Of a DNA stretch of 64,000 nt, positions 41,792 to 49,464 are shown one piece after another (positions within the stretch are counted from its first letter, which is position 1; the number at the start of each line of letters is the position of its first letter). Source of the DNA: Streptomyces sp. NBC_00440 (lineage in GTDB: Bacteria; Actinomycetota; Actinomycetes; Streptomycetales; Streptomycetaceae); contig NZ_CP107921.1 in NCBI RefSeq assembly GCF_036014215.1, forward strand, positions 2,799,501 through 2,863,500. Direction: 5' to 3'. The translations under genes and the position numbers were made by a program. Under the pieces are notes generated by a model. That model saw only the letters and a list, made by a program, of their open reading frames with translations. It was not told the DNA's origin and did no database searches.

Positions 41792-42469
41792 TCAGCGGCC
41801 GTACGCCCGCAGGAAGACCTGCACCCCGACTGCCGTGATCCGGTCGGTCTCCTCCGGGGGCAGCGGGCTGATGCCCCAGTACGACCGGTGCACGATGTCG
41901 GTCGACGTCAGCGTCATGAAGTGCGCGGCGGCCTGTGCGGGGTCGCCGCGCACATCGACCAGCTCCGCCGCGTCCAGCGCGGCCATCGCGACGGCAAACT
42001 GCCGCACCACCGCACGCGGCCCGGCCTCCTGCCAGGCGTCCAGGACCTCGGCCGGGACGTGTCCGGCCTCCGCGTAGATGTGCCGCACCAGCGAGAAGTG
42101 GTTGCGGAACTCCGCCATCAGGCCGACCCAGGCACGGGCGAGAGCCAGCAGGTCCCGCTCCAGATCCGCCGCGCGCGGCAGCCGGTCCACGTCCAGATAC
42201 CTTTTCAGCAGGGCCAGTTGAGCATCCCGCACCTGGCCCGAACTCCACTGCACCACCGTACGGAAGAGCTCTTCCTTCCCGCCGGGGAAGTGGTTGTACA
42301 GGGTACGAGTGGAGGCGCCGGCCTCGGCGGCGATCGTGTCGATGCTCGCGCGCGAGTAACCGTCCCGCCCGAACACCTCGCAGGCGGCGTGCGAGATCGA
42401 CGCCGCCTTGTTCGTCCTGGCGCGGCGCGGCGCGGCCACCGCCTTCCCTCCGGTACCCGTGCTGGTCAT
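41792..42469 (-). CDS. TetR-family repressor
   Basis: 225 residues. HTH: SISHAACEVFGRDGYSRASIDTIAAEAGASTRTLYNHFPGGKEELF, given here as the standard TetR block at residues ~25-70. The C-terminal domain (~90-225) resembles AefR/SCO-type regulators and ends in a helix likely used for dimer contact. It diverges from an FMN-reductase/exporter operon. Two palindromes built on acaacgcgcgttgt lie in the 127-bp gap, 21 bp centre to centre, an arrangement suited to one or two dimers on the same face of DNA. Probably a drug- or quinone-responsive repressor of both units. Confidence 0.92.
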   Translation of the reverse strand: MTSTGTGGKAVAAPRRARTNKAASISHAACEVFGRDGYSRASIDTIAAEAGASTRTLYNHFPGGKEELFRTVVQWSSGQVRDAQLALLKRYLDVDRLPRAADLERDLLALARAWVGLMAEFRNHFSLVRHIYAEAGHVPAEVLDAWQEAGPRAVVRQFAVAMAALDAAELVDVRGDPAQAAAHFMTLTSTDIVHRSYWGISPLPPEETDRITAVGVQVFLRAYGR

Positions 42470-42502
42470 CGGCGCTCCTTCATCATGGGCATCACCATAT
42501 CT

Positions 42503-42537
42503 ACAACGTGCGTTGCAATTTCCACAACGCGCGTTGT
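42503..42537. promoter_or_regulatory. Tandem TetR operator
   Basis: Site 1 is acaacgtgcgttgca (42503-42517), imperfect at its centre. Site 2 is acaacgcgcgttgt (42524-42537), a perfect 14-bp palindrome. Their centres are 21 bp apart, two helical turns. Confidence 0.8.
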
Positions 42538-42596
42538 AGCTTACTGGATGTGGCCGCAGAACGCGGCCCCATCACACGACGCCCAGGGGGACTCCC

Positions 42597-43301
42597 ATGC
42601 CCGAGACCGACATAGAGACTGCGAACGCTTCCCGGACCGGGGCCGCCGCCGGGGCCGCCGCCGGGACTGCTCCCGGGTCCGCTCCCGCCGGTGGCGGCGT
42701 CCGCCGGGACTCCGCCCTCCGGGTCGCCGTCATCGTCGGGAGCGTCCGGGGCGGCCGTCTGGGGCCGACGGTCACCGACTGGTTCACCGGCGCCGTCAGC
42801 GACCGTACGGACATCGAGCTGGACGTCGTCGACGTCGCGGAGCTGGAACTCCCGGTGCACATGCCCGGCTGGGACGGCCTGCCCGCCACCTCTGCGGAGA
42901 CCCGGGCGGCGCTGGGCGACGTCAGCCCGAGGCTGGCCGGGGCGGACGCGTTCGTCGTCGTCACGCCCGAGTACAACCACAGCTTCCCGGCCTCGCTCAA
43001 GAACCTCATCGACTGGCACTACAGCCAGTGGCAGGCCAAGCCGGTCGGCTTCGTCTCGTACGGCGGGCTCGGCGGCGGGCTGCGCGCGGTCGAGCAATTG
43101 CGGCAGGTCTTCGCCGAGCTGCACGCGATGACCGTGCGGGACTCCGTCAGCCTGCACGGGCCGTGGTCCGGGCTCGGCGCGGACGGCAAGCCGCTCGACG
43201 AGGCGGTCTGCGCGGGCGCCGCCAAGGGCATGGTCGACCAGCTGGTCTGGTGGGGCCGCGCGCTGCGCACCGCCCGCGCCGACCACCCGTACGGCAGCTG
43301 A
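42597..43301 (+). CDS. NAD(P)H-dependent FMN reductase/quinone reductase
   Basis: 234 residues, ATG after caggggg. After a ~40-residue Ala/Gly/Pro leader the flavodoxin-like fold begins: LRVAVIVGSVRGGRLGPTVTDWF (phosphate loop), then VVVTPEYNHSFPASLKNLIDW, the PEYN motif that binds the flavin, and GFVSYGGLGGGLRAVEQLR. NADPH-dependent FMN_red family; likely reduces quinones, azo compounds or other electrophiles. It shares the TetR-controlled promoter and is followed 11 bp later by an exporter, which suggests a detoxify-and-export pair. Confidence 0.92.
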   Translation: MPETDIETANASRTGAAAGAAAGTAPGSAPAGGGVRRDSALRVAVIVGSVRGGRLGPTVTDWFTGAVSDRTDIELDVVDVAELELPVHMPGWDGLPATSAETRAALGDVSPRLAGADAFVVVTPEYNHSFPASLKNLIDWHYSQWQAKPVGFVSYGGLGGGLRAVEQLRQVFAELHAMTVRDSVSLHGPWSGLGADGKPLDEAVCAGAAKGMVDQLVWWGRALRTARADHPYGS

Positions 43302-43312
43302 CCGGGCCTGCC

Positions 43313-44773
43313 ATGCCTACCGCAGACCTCCGCGCCGGAGCGGCTCCCGGACTGACCGGCATCCTCACCGTCGTCATCGTCGGCTCGGTCATGGCCGTGC
43401 TGGACGTGACCATCGTCAACGTCGCCCTGCACCCGCTCGCCGTCGCGTTCGGGGCCCCGGTCAGCACCGTCCAGTGGGTGTCGACCGGCTACACGCTGGC
43501 GCTCACCGCCGTCATCCCGCTCGCGGCCTGGGCCATGCGCCGCTTCGGCGCCAAACGCACCTATCTCACCGCCATCGCCCTCTTCGCCTTCGGCTCCGGG
43601 CTGGCCGCGCTCTCCTGGAACATCGAAACGCTGGTGCTCTTCCGGGTGGTCCAGGGGCTCGGCGGCGGTCTGCTGATGCCGGTCGGTATGGCGATGGTCG
43701 TCCGCGCCGCCGACCGCGAACGGATGGGCCGCCCGATGGCGCTGCTCGGCATCCCCGTACTGATCGGGCCGGTGAGCGGTCCGGTACTCGGCGGCTGGCT
43801 GATCGACGCCGCGTCCTGGCACTGGATCTTCCTGGTCAACCTGCCGATCGGCGCGGTGGCCCTGGTGCTCGCGGCGCGGCTGCTGCGCCGCGACGAGCCG
43901 CAGCCGTCGCAGCCGCTGGACGTACCCGGACTGCTGATGCTCTCGCCGGGTCTCGCCCTGCTGATCTACGGCCTCTCCACCGGCGGCGCGCACGCCGGCC
44001 TCACCTCACCGGGGGCGCTGCTGCCGGCCGTCGCGGGGCTGCTGCTGACCGCGGGGTTCGTGGTACGCGGGCTGACCGCCCGGTATCCGCTGCTGAAGCT
44101 GCGGCTGTTCCGCGACCGTACGTTCGCCGCGGGGATCGCCACAATGCTCCTGTTCCCCTGCGGTTACTTCGGCTCGATGCTGCTCACGCCGATGTACTAC
44201 CAGACGGCGCGCGGCCTGAGCGCCACCCGGGCCGGGCTGCTCGGCATCCCGCTCGCGGTCGCCGTCGGTATCTCGATGCAGATCGCGACCCGGCGGACCG
44301 ACCGCGTGTCCCCGCGGCTGATCGTGGTCTCCGGCACCGCGGTGGCCGCTCTCGGCCTGTCGCTCTTCGCCGTGCAGGTCGGTCCTGACACGCCGTACTG
44401 GCGGCTGTGCGCGGCGATGCTGGTGATGGGGTCGGGCGTCGGCATGGTGATGATGCCCGTCAACACGGTGGCGACCCGCGGGCTGGCCCCCGACGACGTG
44501 CCGTCGGGGAGCACGGTGCTGAACATCGTCTCGCAGGTCGGCACATCGGCCGGTACGGCGCTGGTCTCGGTCCTGCTGGCGTCCCGCCCGTCCGGTCCGC
44601 CGGGCGGCGCGGGACGGGCGGACGCCTTCCAGTTCACCTACTGGTGGGCGGTCGGGCTGCTGGCCCTGGCAGCCGTACCGGCACTGCTGCTGCCGAAGGG
44701 CCGCCGCGCCCCCGCGGAGGGTCCGGCGGAACCGCTCCGCCGGCCGGTCCCGGACCGGAGGACCCCGGCCTGA
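43313..44773 (+). CDS. DHA2-family MFS multidrug exporter
   Basis: 486 residues from ATG 43313. About 14 membrane helices; helix 1 has VLDVTIVNVALHPLA (DHA2 motif D1), the loop 2-3 motif is WAMRRFGAKRTYL and motif C is GPVSGPVLGGWLID. The EmrB/QacA family exports drugs by proton antiport. Second gene of the TetR-controlled operon, so the inducer of the repressor is probably its substrate or a relative. A hairpin lies 60 bp downstream. Confidence 0.93.
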   Translation: MPTADLRAGAAPGLTGILTVVIVGSVMAVLDVTIVNVALHPLAVAFGAPVSTVQWVSTGYTLALTAVIPLAAWAMRRFGAKRTYLTAIALFAFGSGLAALSWNIETLVLFRVVQGLGGGLLMPVGMAMVVRAADRERMGRPMALLGIPVLIGPVSGPVLGGWLIDAASWHWIFLVNLPIGAVALVLAARLLRRDEPQPSQPLDVPGLLMLSPGLALLIYGLSTGGAHAGLTSPGALLPAVAGLLLTAGFVVRGLTARYPLLKLRLFRDRTFAAGIATMLLFPCGYFGSMLLTPMYYQTARGLSATRAGLLGIPLAVAVGISMQIATRRTDRVSPRLIVVSGTAVAALGLSLFAVQVGPDTPYWRLCAAMLVMGSGVGMVMMPVNTVATRGLAPDDVPSGSTVLNIVSQVGTSAGTALVSVLLASRPSGPPGGAGRADAFQFTYWWAVGLLALAAVPALLLPKGRRAPAEGPAEPLRRPVPDRRTPA

Positions 44774-44835
44774 GCCGGGCGGGGTGACGACCGGGGGCGT
44801 GCAACCGGGGGCCCGACGCCCAGCGGGGGCGGCCC

Positions 44836-44863
44836 GCGGGCCGGTGGCCGCCCACCGGCCCGC
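44836..44863. terminator. Terminator between convergent exporter and FAH genes
   Basis: Perfect 12-bp stem (gcgggccggtgg and complement) with a 4-nt loop in an extremely GC-rich stretch. Confidence 0.6.
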
Positions 44864-44955
44864 AGCCGGTCCGGAGCAGCAGACCGGACCGCCCGCAGCC
44901 ATCCAGTAACAGGCCCGAGCCCCCGCAGACGGCCCGCAGGCGGCCGGACCTGCCG

Positions 44956-45813
44956 CTACGCGTCCTTGAGCGGCTGCCGCTGCCGTCCGAGCCCTTCGAT
45001 CTCCAGCTCCACGACGTCCCCGGCCCGCAGATAGGGCTTGGGTTCGGGCTGCCCCATCGCCACCCCGGCAGGCGTACCGGTGTTGATGACATCGCCCGGG
45101 TACAGCGTCATGAAGTGGCTCAGGTACCGCACCACTTCACCGACCGGGAAGATCTGGTCGGCGGTCGTGCCGTCCTGCTTCAGCTCGCCGTTCACCCACA
45201 GCTTCAGCGGGAGCGCCTGCGGGTCGGCCACCTCGTCGGCGGTCACCAGCCACGGGCCGAGCGGATTGAACGTCTCGCAGTTCTTGCCCTTGTCCCACTG
45301 GCCGCCGCGCTCGATCTGGAAGGCCCGCTCCGATACGTCGTGCGCGATCGTGTACCCGGCGACATGGCCGAGCGCCTCCTCCGCCGACCCGAGGTAACGG
45401 GCCGTACGCCCGATGACGACGGCCAGCTCGACCTCCCAGTCGGTCTTCTCGCTGCCGCGCGGTACGAGCACGGTGTCGTCGGGGCCGACCACGGTGTCCG
45501 GCGCCTTCATGAAGACGATCGGTTCGGCGGGGATGGCCGCACCCGTCTCCGTCGCATGGTCGTGGTAGTTCAGCCCGATACAGACGACCTTGCCGATCCG
45601 GCCGACCGGCGGCCCGATCCGCGGCGCGTCGCCTTCGATGGCGGGCAGCACACGGGCCGCGGCGGCGGCCCTTATCCGGTCGAGCGCCGCCTGGTCGGCG
45701 AGCAGCCCTCCGTCGATGTCCGTAACCAGCGCGGAGAGGTCACGGAGGGTTCCGTCGGCGTCGAGCAGTGCGGGGCGCTCGGCCCCGGCCGTTCCGACAC
45801 GCAGCAGCTTCAT
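44956..45813 (-). CDS. Fumarylacetoacetate hydrolase-family protein
   Basis: 285 residues from ATG 45813, preceded by gggagactgacc. The FAH barrel signatures are VVCIGLNYHDHATETG, VGPDDTVLVPRGSEKTDWEVELAVVIG (metal-binding EVE) and YTIAHDVSERAFQ, with the catalytic GTPAGVAMG loop near the C-terminus. Members act as 2-keto-acid hydrolases, decarboxylases or acylpyruvases in aromatic-compound degradation, using Mg/Mn. No partner enzymes are adjacent, so the substrate is unknown. The 215 bp upstream to the YidC gene contain no visible gene. Confidence 0.92.
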   Translation of the reverse strand: MKLLRVGTAGAERPALLDADGTLRDLSALVTDIDGGLLADQAALDRIRAAAAARVLPAIEGDAPRIGPPVGRIGKVVCIGLNYHDHATETGAAIPAEPIVFMKAPDTVVGPDDTVLVPRGSEKTDWEVELAVVIGRTARYLGSAEEALGHVAGYTIAHDVSERAFQIERGGQWDKGKNCETFNPLGPWLVTADEVADPQALPLKLWVNGELKQDGTTADQIFPVGEVVRYLSHFMTLYPGDVINTGTPAGVAMGQPEPKPYLRAGDVVELEIEGLGRQRQPLKDA

Positions 45814-46028
45814 GGTCAGTCTCCCAACGATTGGACCGGTCCGGCCGATGGGTTGCGGCCATCGGGGGATTGGCTGATCCTCCAAGTTCGAGGTCCAGGC
45901 CGCAAGACCCCGTTCACAAGGTGGACCGCCGGGCTCCGCGATGGCGCCCGGCCGAGCCGCAGCTCAGGCCGGTGCGGAGGCCGGGCCGCCCGGTCGGACG
46001 GCCCCCTGCACGGGGATCGGCGGGACCG

Positions 46029-46793
46029 CTACATCGGGCTGGCGACGGCTGCCGCGGCGGGCATCGTGTCCCGGTAGAGGAAGGCGCGCTCGACGGCGGT
46101 CCAGGTGGTGCTGGTGACGACGTACAGCGCGGCCGCGAGCGGCACGTAGGACACCGTGAGCAGCGTCATGAACGACATCAGCGGCATCACCTTGCTCATC
46201 GCGCCCATCACACCGGCTCCGGGCCCCTCGGCGGCGGGGGTCGGAGAGGCGGCCATCATCCGCTTGGTACGGCCGTAGTTGAAGGTGGCCACGGCGGTGA
46301 CGATCGCGAAGAGCACCAGGTAGATGACGCCTTGTTCGCCGAGGAGCCCGCCGTGCCCGATCGCGTCCCGCAGCCGGCCGCCGAGGGGGCTGCCCATGAG
46401 GGTGTGACCGAGCAGGGAGTTGGACGAGCCGCCGATCTGCGGACTGGAGAACAGGTGGTACGTCACGAAGAAGGCGGGCATCTGGAGAAGGCTCGGCAGG
46501 CAGCCGCTGAGCGGGGAGATCTTCTCCTCGGCATGCAGCTCCATGATGGCCTTCTGCATCTTCTGCGGGTCCTTGGCGTGCTTCTTGCGCAGTTCGGCCA
46601 CGCGCGGGGCGAGTTTGGTGCGGGCTTTCTGGCCCCGGGCCGTGGCCCGCGAGAGGGGGTGCACGGCGAGCCGTACGCAGACGGTGAACAGAATGATCGC
46701 GGCGGCGGTCGCCGACCCGTGGAAGAGCGGCTGGAGCAGGTCGGCGAGGTGCGTGACCAGGCTGGCGAACGCTGCGAAGACGGAAGAGAACAC
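46029..46793 (-). CDS. YidC/Oxa1-family membrane insertase, second-copy type
   Basis: 254 residues from GTG 46793, with ggaggg upstream. Five hydrophobic segments in the Oxa1/YidC pattern: LFTVCVRLAVHPLSRATARGQ with the conserved hydrophilic-groove Arg, the coiled C1 loop (LAPRVAELRKKHAKDPQKMQ), CLPSLLQMPAFFVTYHLF and MSKVMPLMSFMTLLTVSYVPLAAALYV. It is shorter than the chromosomal rnpA-linked YidC and lacks a long basic tail, so it is likely a paralogue. It inserts or folds membrane proteins. Cotranscribed with a DUF6412 membrane protein gene. Confidence 0.9.
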   Translation of the reverse strand: MFSSVFAAFASLVTHLADLLQPLFHGSATAAAIILFTVCVRLAVHPLSRATARGQKARTKLAPRVAELRKKHAKDPQKMQKAIMELHAEEKISPLSGCLPSLLQMPAFFVTYHLFSSPQIGGSSNSLLGHTLMGSPLGGRLRDAIGHGGLLGEQGVIYLVLFAIVTAVATFNYGRTKRMMAASPTPAAEGPGAGVMGAMSKVMPLMSFMTLLTVSYVPLAAALYVVTSTTWTAVERAFLYRDTMPAAAAVASPM

Positions 46794-46896
46794 GGGAAAA
46801 CCCTCCGAGGGGTCTCGTCGCGGGCCGGACAGGAAGACATGTCGGCGTGACGGACCGCAGCGGAAACTGGGGTGGTACGTGGGGCGGAGGGGTGTC

Positions 46897-47211
46897 CTAC
46901 GCGGCCGTCGGGACGGGACGGCCGGGTGCTCGGGGCCTGGGCCTGCCCGAGGCGTCGGGATCGCGTTGCGGCAGGAAGGCCGTACGCCGTTCACGGTCGC
47001 GGATGGCCGTACGGATCCGGGTGCGCGGCACGGCGGGCGCGGTGCGCGAGGCGATGAGCGCGAAGGCGGCGACCGCGGAACCGACCGCGGCGGTGGCGGC
47101 CAGTGCGACGGCGGAGGTGAGCGTGCCGCTCTCGGCGAGCAGTGCTTCGGCGAGGAGGAAGAAGAACAGCGCCATGGCGGGGCGGGACAGACGCATGAGC
47201 CGAGCGGCCAT
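46897..47211 (-). CDS. DUF6412 small membrane protein
   Basis: 104 residues from ATG 47211, preceded by gggtgggagac; an upstream in-frame ATG (47265) has no such site. Two helices (PAMALFFFLLAEALLAES and AVALAATAAVGSAVAAFALIA) are followed by a basic cytosolic tail with the conserved VPRTRIRTAIRDRERRTAFLPQRDPDA segment characteristic of DUF6412. The gene precedes the yidC paralogue by 103 bp in the same direction; the two are regularly found together, hinting at a substrate or partner relation. Function unknown. Confidence 0.82.
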   Translation of the reverse strand: MAARLMRLSRPAMALFFFLLAEALLAESGTLTSAVALAATAAVGSAVAAFALIASRTAPAVPRTRIRTAIRDRERRTAFLPQRDPDASGRPRPRAPGRPVPTAA

Positions 47212-47309
47212 GTCTCCCACCCCCTTCCTGTTCCGGTCCGCGCAGCGGCTGAATGCGCTGATCACTGCACTCTGAATGCTTGCTGATGCTGAAAACGTAT
47301 CTCCAGCCG

Positions 47310-47840
47310 TTATACACGACTCGCTTCGATCGGCTCCAGCAGCCTCCGGGGCTCAAGGAGCGCACGACCGACCGGGTTGCCCGGCTCCGGATCAAGCCCC
47401 GCGGCCGGGCGCATCTCCACATCGCCCGGCGGTACGGCCAGGGCGCAGGCCGGGCATTCGCCGTACGCGCCGAGCTCGGTACCGCAGGCGGCGTGGTGAA
47501 AGGTGCGCATGGGGAGCGTGCCCGGGACGTGGTCGCGCCCCCACACCCCCAGGGAGCGCAGGACGGGCCAGAGGGCGACACCGTCCTCGGTCAGTACGTA
47601 CTCGTCGCGCGGCGGGGACTCCTGGTAGCGGCGCTTCTCCAGGACACCGGCCTCGATGAGCGCCTGGAGGCGGGCGGCCAGGACGGCCCGCGGCATCCCG
47701 AGGTGGGCGAGGAAGTCGTTGTACCGGCGCACGCCGTAGAAGGCGTCGCGCACGACGAGGAGTGTCCAGCGCTCGCCGATGACCTCCAGCGCCCGTGCGA
47801 TGGAGCACTGCTGTGCCGCGTAGTCCTTACCCAGTGCCAT
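47310..47840 (-). CDS. HxlR-family transcriptional regulator
   Basis: 176 residues. Winged-helix HxlR domain: CSIARALEVIGERWTLLVVRDAFYG, RYNDFLAHLGMPRAVLAARLQALIEAGVLEK split as helix 3/wing, and TEDGVALWPVLRSLGVWG. Cys12 sits at the position used as redox sensor in some HxlR/YodB-type proteins. The C-terminal ~70 residues carry three more cysteines (HHAACG, CPACAL), possibly a zinc site. It diverges from an MFS exporter with a large perfect inverted repeat between them, so it probably represses the exporter in response to electrophiles or a drug. Confidence 0.92.
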   Translation of the reverse strand: MALGKDYAAQQCSIARALEVIGERWTLLVVRDAFYGVRRYNDFLAHLGMPRAVLAARLQALIEAGVLEKRRYQESPPRDEYVLTEDGVALWPVLRSLGVWGRDHVPGTLPMRTFHHAACGTELGAYGECPACALAVPPGDVEMRPAAGLDPEPGNPVGRALLEPRRLLEPIEASRV

Positions 47841-47858
47841 ACGCCCACCCTACTCCAC

Positions 47859-47909
47859 AGGTTCAGTGAATGAACCGACCGTGATAGCGTGAGTTCATTC
47901 ACTGAACCT
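47859..47909. promoter_or_regulatory. 17-bp inverted repeat operator, HxlR/MFS intergenic
   Basis: Arms aggttcagtgaatgaac (47859-47875) and its exact complement (47893-47909) with a 17-nt spacer. Each arm also has internal dyad symmetry (gttca ... tgaac), so two HxlR dimers could bind, covering both divergent promoters. Confidence 0.8.
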
Positions 47910-47931
47910 ATGACATCACCTGGCGGGAATC

Positions 47932-49386
47932 ATGGCTCAGCAAGCGGCACGGACAACACCGGCAGCACGGTCGGCACAGACAGCAGACGCAACACAGACA
48001 GCACGGCCGGCAGCGGCACCGGCGACGCAGACCGCACCCACGGCGCAGACCGCACCGGCCGCCGGGAGAGCGGCAGGCTCGGGTGCGACGCTCGCCGTCA
48101 CCAGCGCCGTCACCGCTGTGGCGCTGATGAACTACACGGCCCCCATGCTCACGATCCCCGGCCTGACCGCCTCCTTCTCCACCCCGGTCGGCGCCCAGGC
48201 CTGGCTGATCAACGGCACCCCGCTCGGCCTGGCCGCGCTGCTGCTGGTGGCGGGCAGCCTCGCCGACGACTACGGCAGGCGCAGGCTCTTCCTGATCGGC
48301 ACGTTCGGACTGGCCCTCACGATCGCGCTGGGCGCCATGGCCCCGACCACGCTCACCTTCACGCTCGCCCGCGCCGCCCAGGGCGCGGCGACCGCGGCGG
48401 TCCTGGCGAGCAGTCTCGGCCTGCTGGTCCATGCCTTCCCCGCCGGTTCCGCCCGGATCCGGGCCACCGGTGTGTGGGGCGCGTTCGTCAGCGCCGGTAT
48501 CGCGGTGGGCCCGCTGCTTGCGGGCCTGCTCGCTCCGTACGGCTGGCGGCTGACGTACGGCGTGCTCGCGGCGGCCACCCTGGCCGGCGCGGTCGTCGCC
48601 GCCCGCACGCTCACCGAGTCGCGGGCCCCGCGCGGCGGCCGCCCCGATCTGGCCGGCGCCGCCGCACTCGGCCTCGCCTTCACTTCGCTGGTCAGCGCGC
48701 TGACGCTCGGCAGGGACGGCTGGCTGCGCGCCCCTGTCGGCCTGCTGCTGCTCGCGGCGGTCGTGCTCGCGGCGGTGTTCGTCGCCGTGGAGCGGCGCAC
48801 CGCGACACCGCTGATCGATCTGCGGCTGCTGCGCCGCCCGGAGTTCCTGGCGTCGACGGCGGGGGCGCTGTTCACGGGGCTCGCGGTGATCGGGCTGTTC
48901 AGCTTTCTGCCCGCACTGCTCCAGCAGGCGCTCGGCATCTCCCCGCTGACCGGTGCCTGGCTCTTCGTGCTCTGGTCGGGCACAGGTTTCCTGGTCGCGC
49001 TCCAGGCCCGGCGTCTCGCGGACCGGGTGCAGGCCCGGCATCAGCTGGCCATCGGCTTCGCCCTGCACGCGGTGGGTGTGCTGACGATGCTCGGCGCGGT
49101 GGGTGCCGGCTCGCTGGTACGGCTGCTGCCGGGGCTGTTCATCGCCGGGGTGGGCAGCGGGCTGCTGAACGCCGCCCTGCCGCGCGTCGCCGTCGGGTCC
49201 GTCCCGCCCGAGCGCGCGGCGATGGGCTCGGGCGCCAACAACACGGCGCGCTACATCGGTTCGTCGATCGGGGTGGCGCTGGTCATCGCGGTGGCCCCGG
49301 CGGGCAGCAACGCCCCGCTGCTGGTCTCGGCAGGTCTGACGGCGCTGGGCGTGCTCAGCATGCTGCTGCTCCGCCCGCGCCGCTGA
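47932..49386 (+). CDS. MFS exporter
   Basis: 484 residues, ATG after ggcggga. The first ~50 residues are a Thr/Ala/Gln-rich cytosolic leader. Then 12-14 helices: MNYTAPMLTIPGLTASF, a motif A GSLADDYGRRRLFLIGTFG and motif C-like GIAVGPLLAGLLAPYGWR. Drug:proton antiporter-like MFS protein. It is controlled, in all likelihood, by the divergent HxlR regulator. The stop codon lies in the first unit of a 15-bp tandem repeat, so slippage could extend or alter the 3' end only after the stop. Confidence 0.9.
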   Translation: MAQQAARTTPAARSAQTADATQTARPAAAPATQTAPTAQTAPAAGRAAGSGATLAVTSAVTAVALMNYTAPMLTIPGLTASFSTPVGAQAWLINGTPLGLAALLLVAGSLADDYGRRRLFLIGTFGLALTIALGAMAPTTLTFTLARAAQGAATAAVLASSLGLLVHAFPAGSARIRATGVWGAFVSAGIAVGPLLAGLLAPYGWRLTYGVLAAATLAGAVVAARTLTESRAPRGGRPDLAGAAALGLAFTSLVSALTLGRDGWLRAPVGLLLLAAVVLAAVFVAVERRTATPLIDLRLLRRPEFLASTAGALFTGLAVIGLFSFLPALLQQALGISPLTGAWLFVLWSGTGFLVALQARRLADRVQARHQLAIGFALHAVGVLTMLGAVGAGSLVRLLPGLFIAGVGSGLLNAALPRVAVGSVPPERAAMGSGANNTARYIGSSIGVALVIAVAPAGSNAPLLVSAGLTALGVLSMLLLRPRR

Positions 49387-49434
49387 GACACGCGCCGCTG
49401 AGACACGCGCCGCTGAGACACGCACCGCTGAGGC
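49381..49434. repeat. 15-bp tandem repeat at the MFS gene 3' end
   Basis: Three near-perfect units of cgctgagacacgcgc and a degraded fourth. The first unit includes the exporter's stop codon. Confidence 0.85.
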
Positions 49435-49464
49435 GCCCCGCCCGCGCGAAGCCGCATGGCCGCT

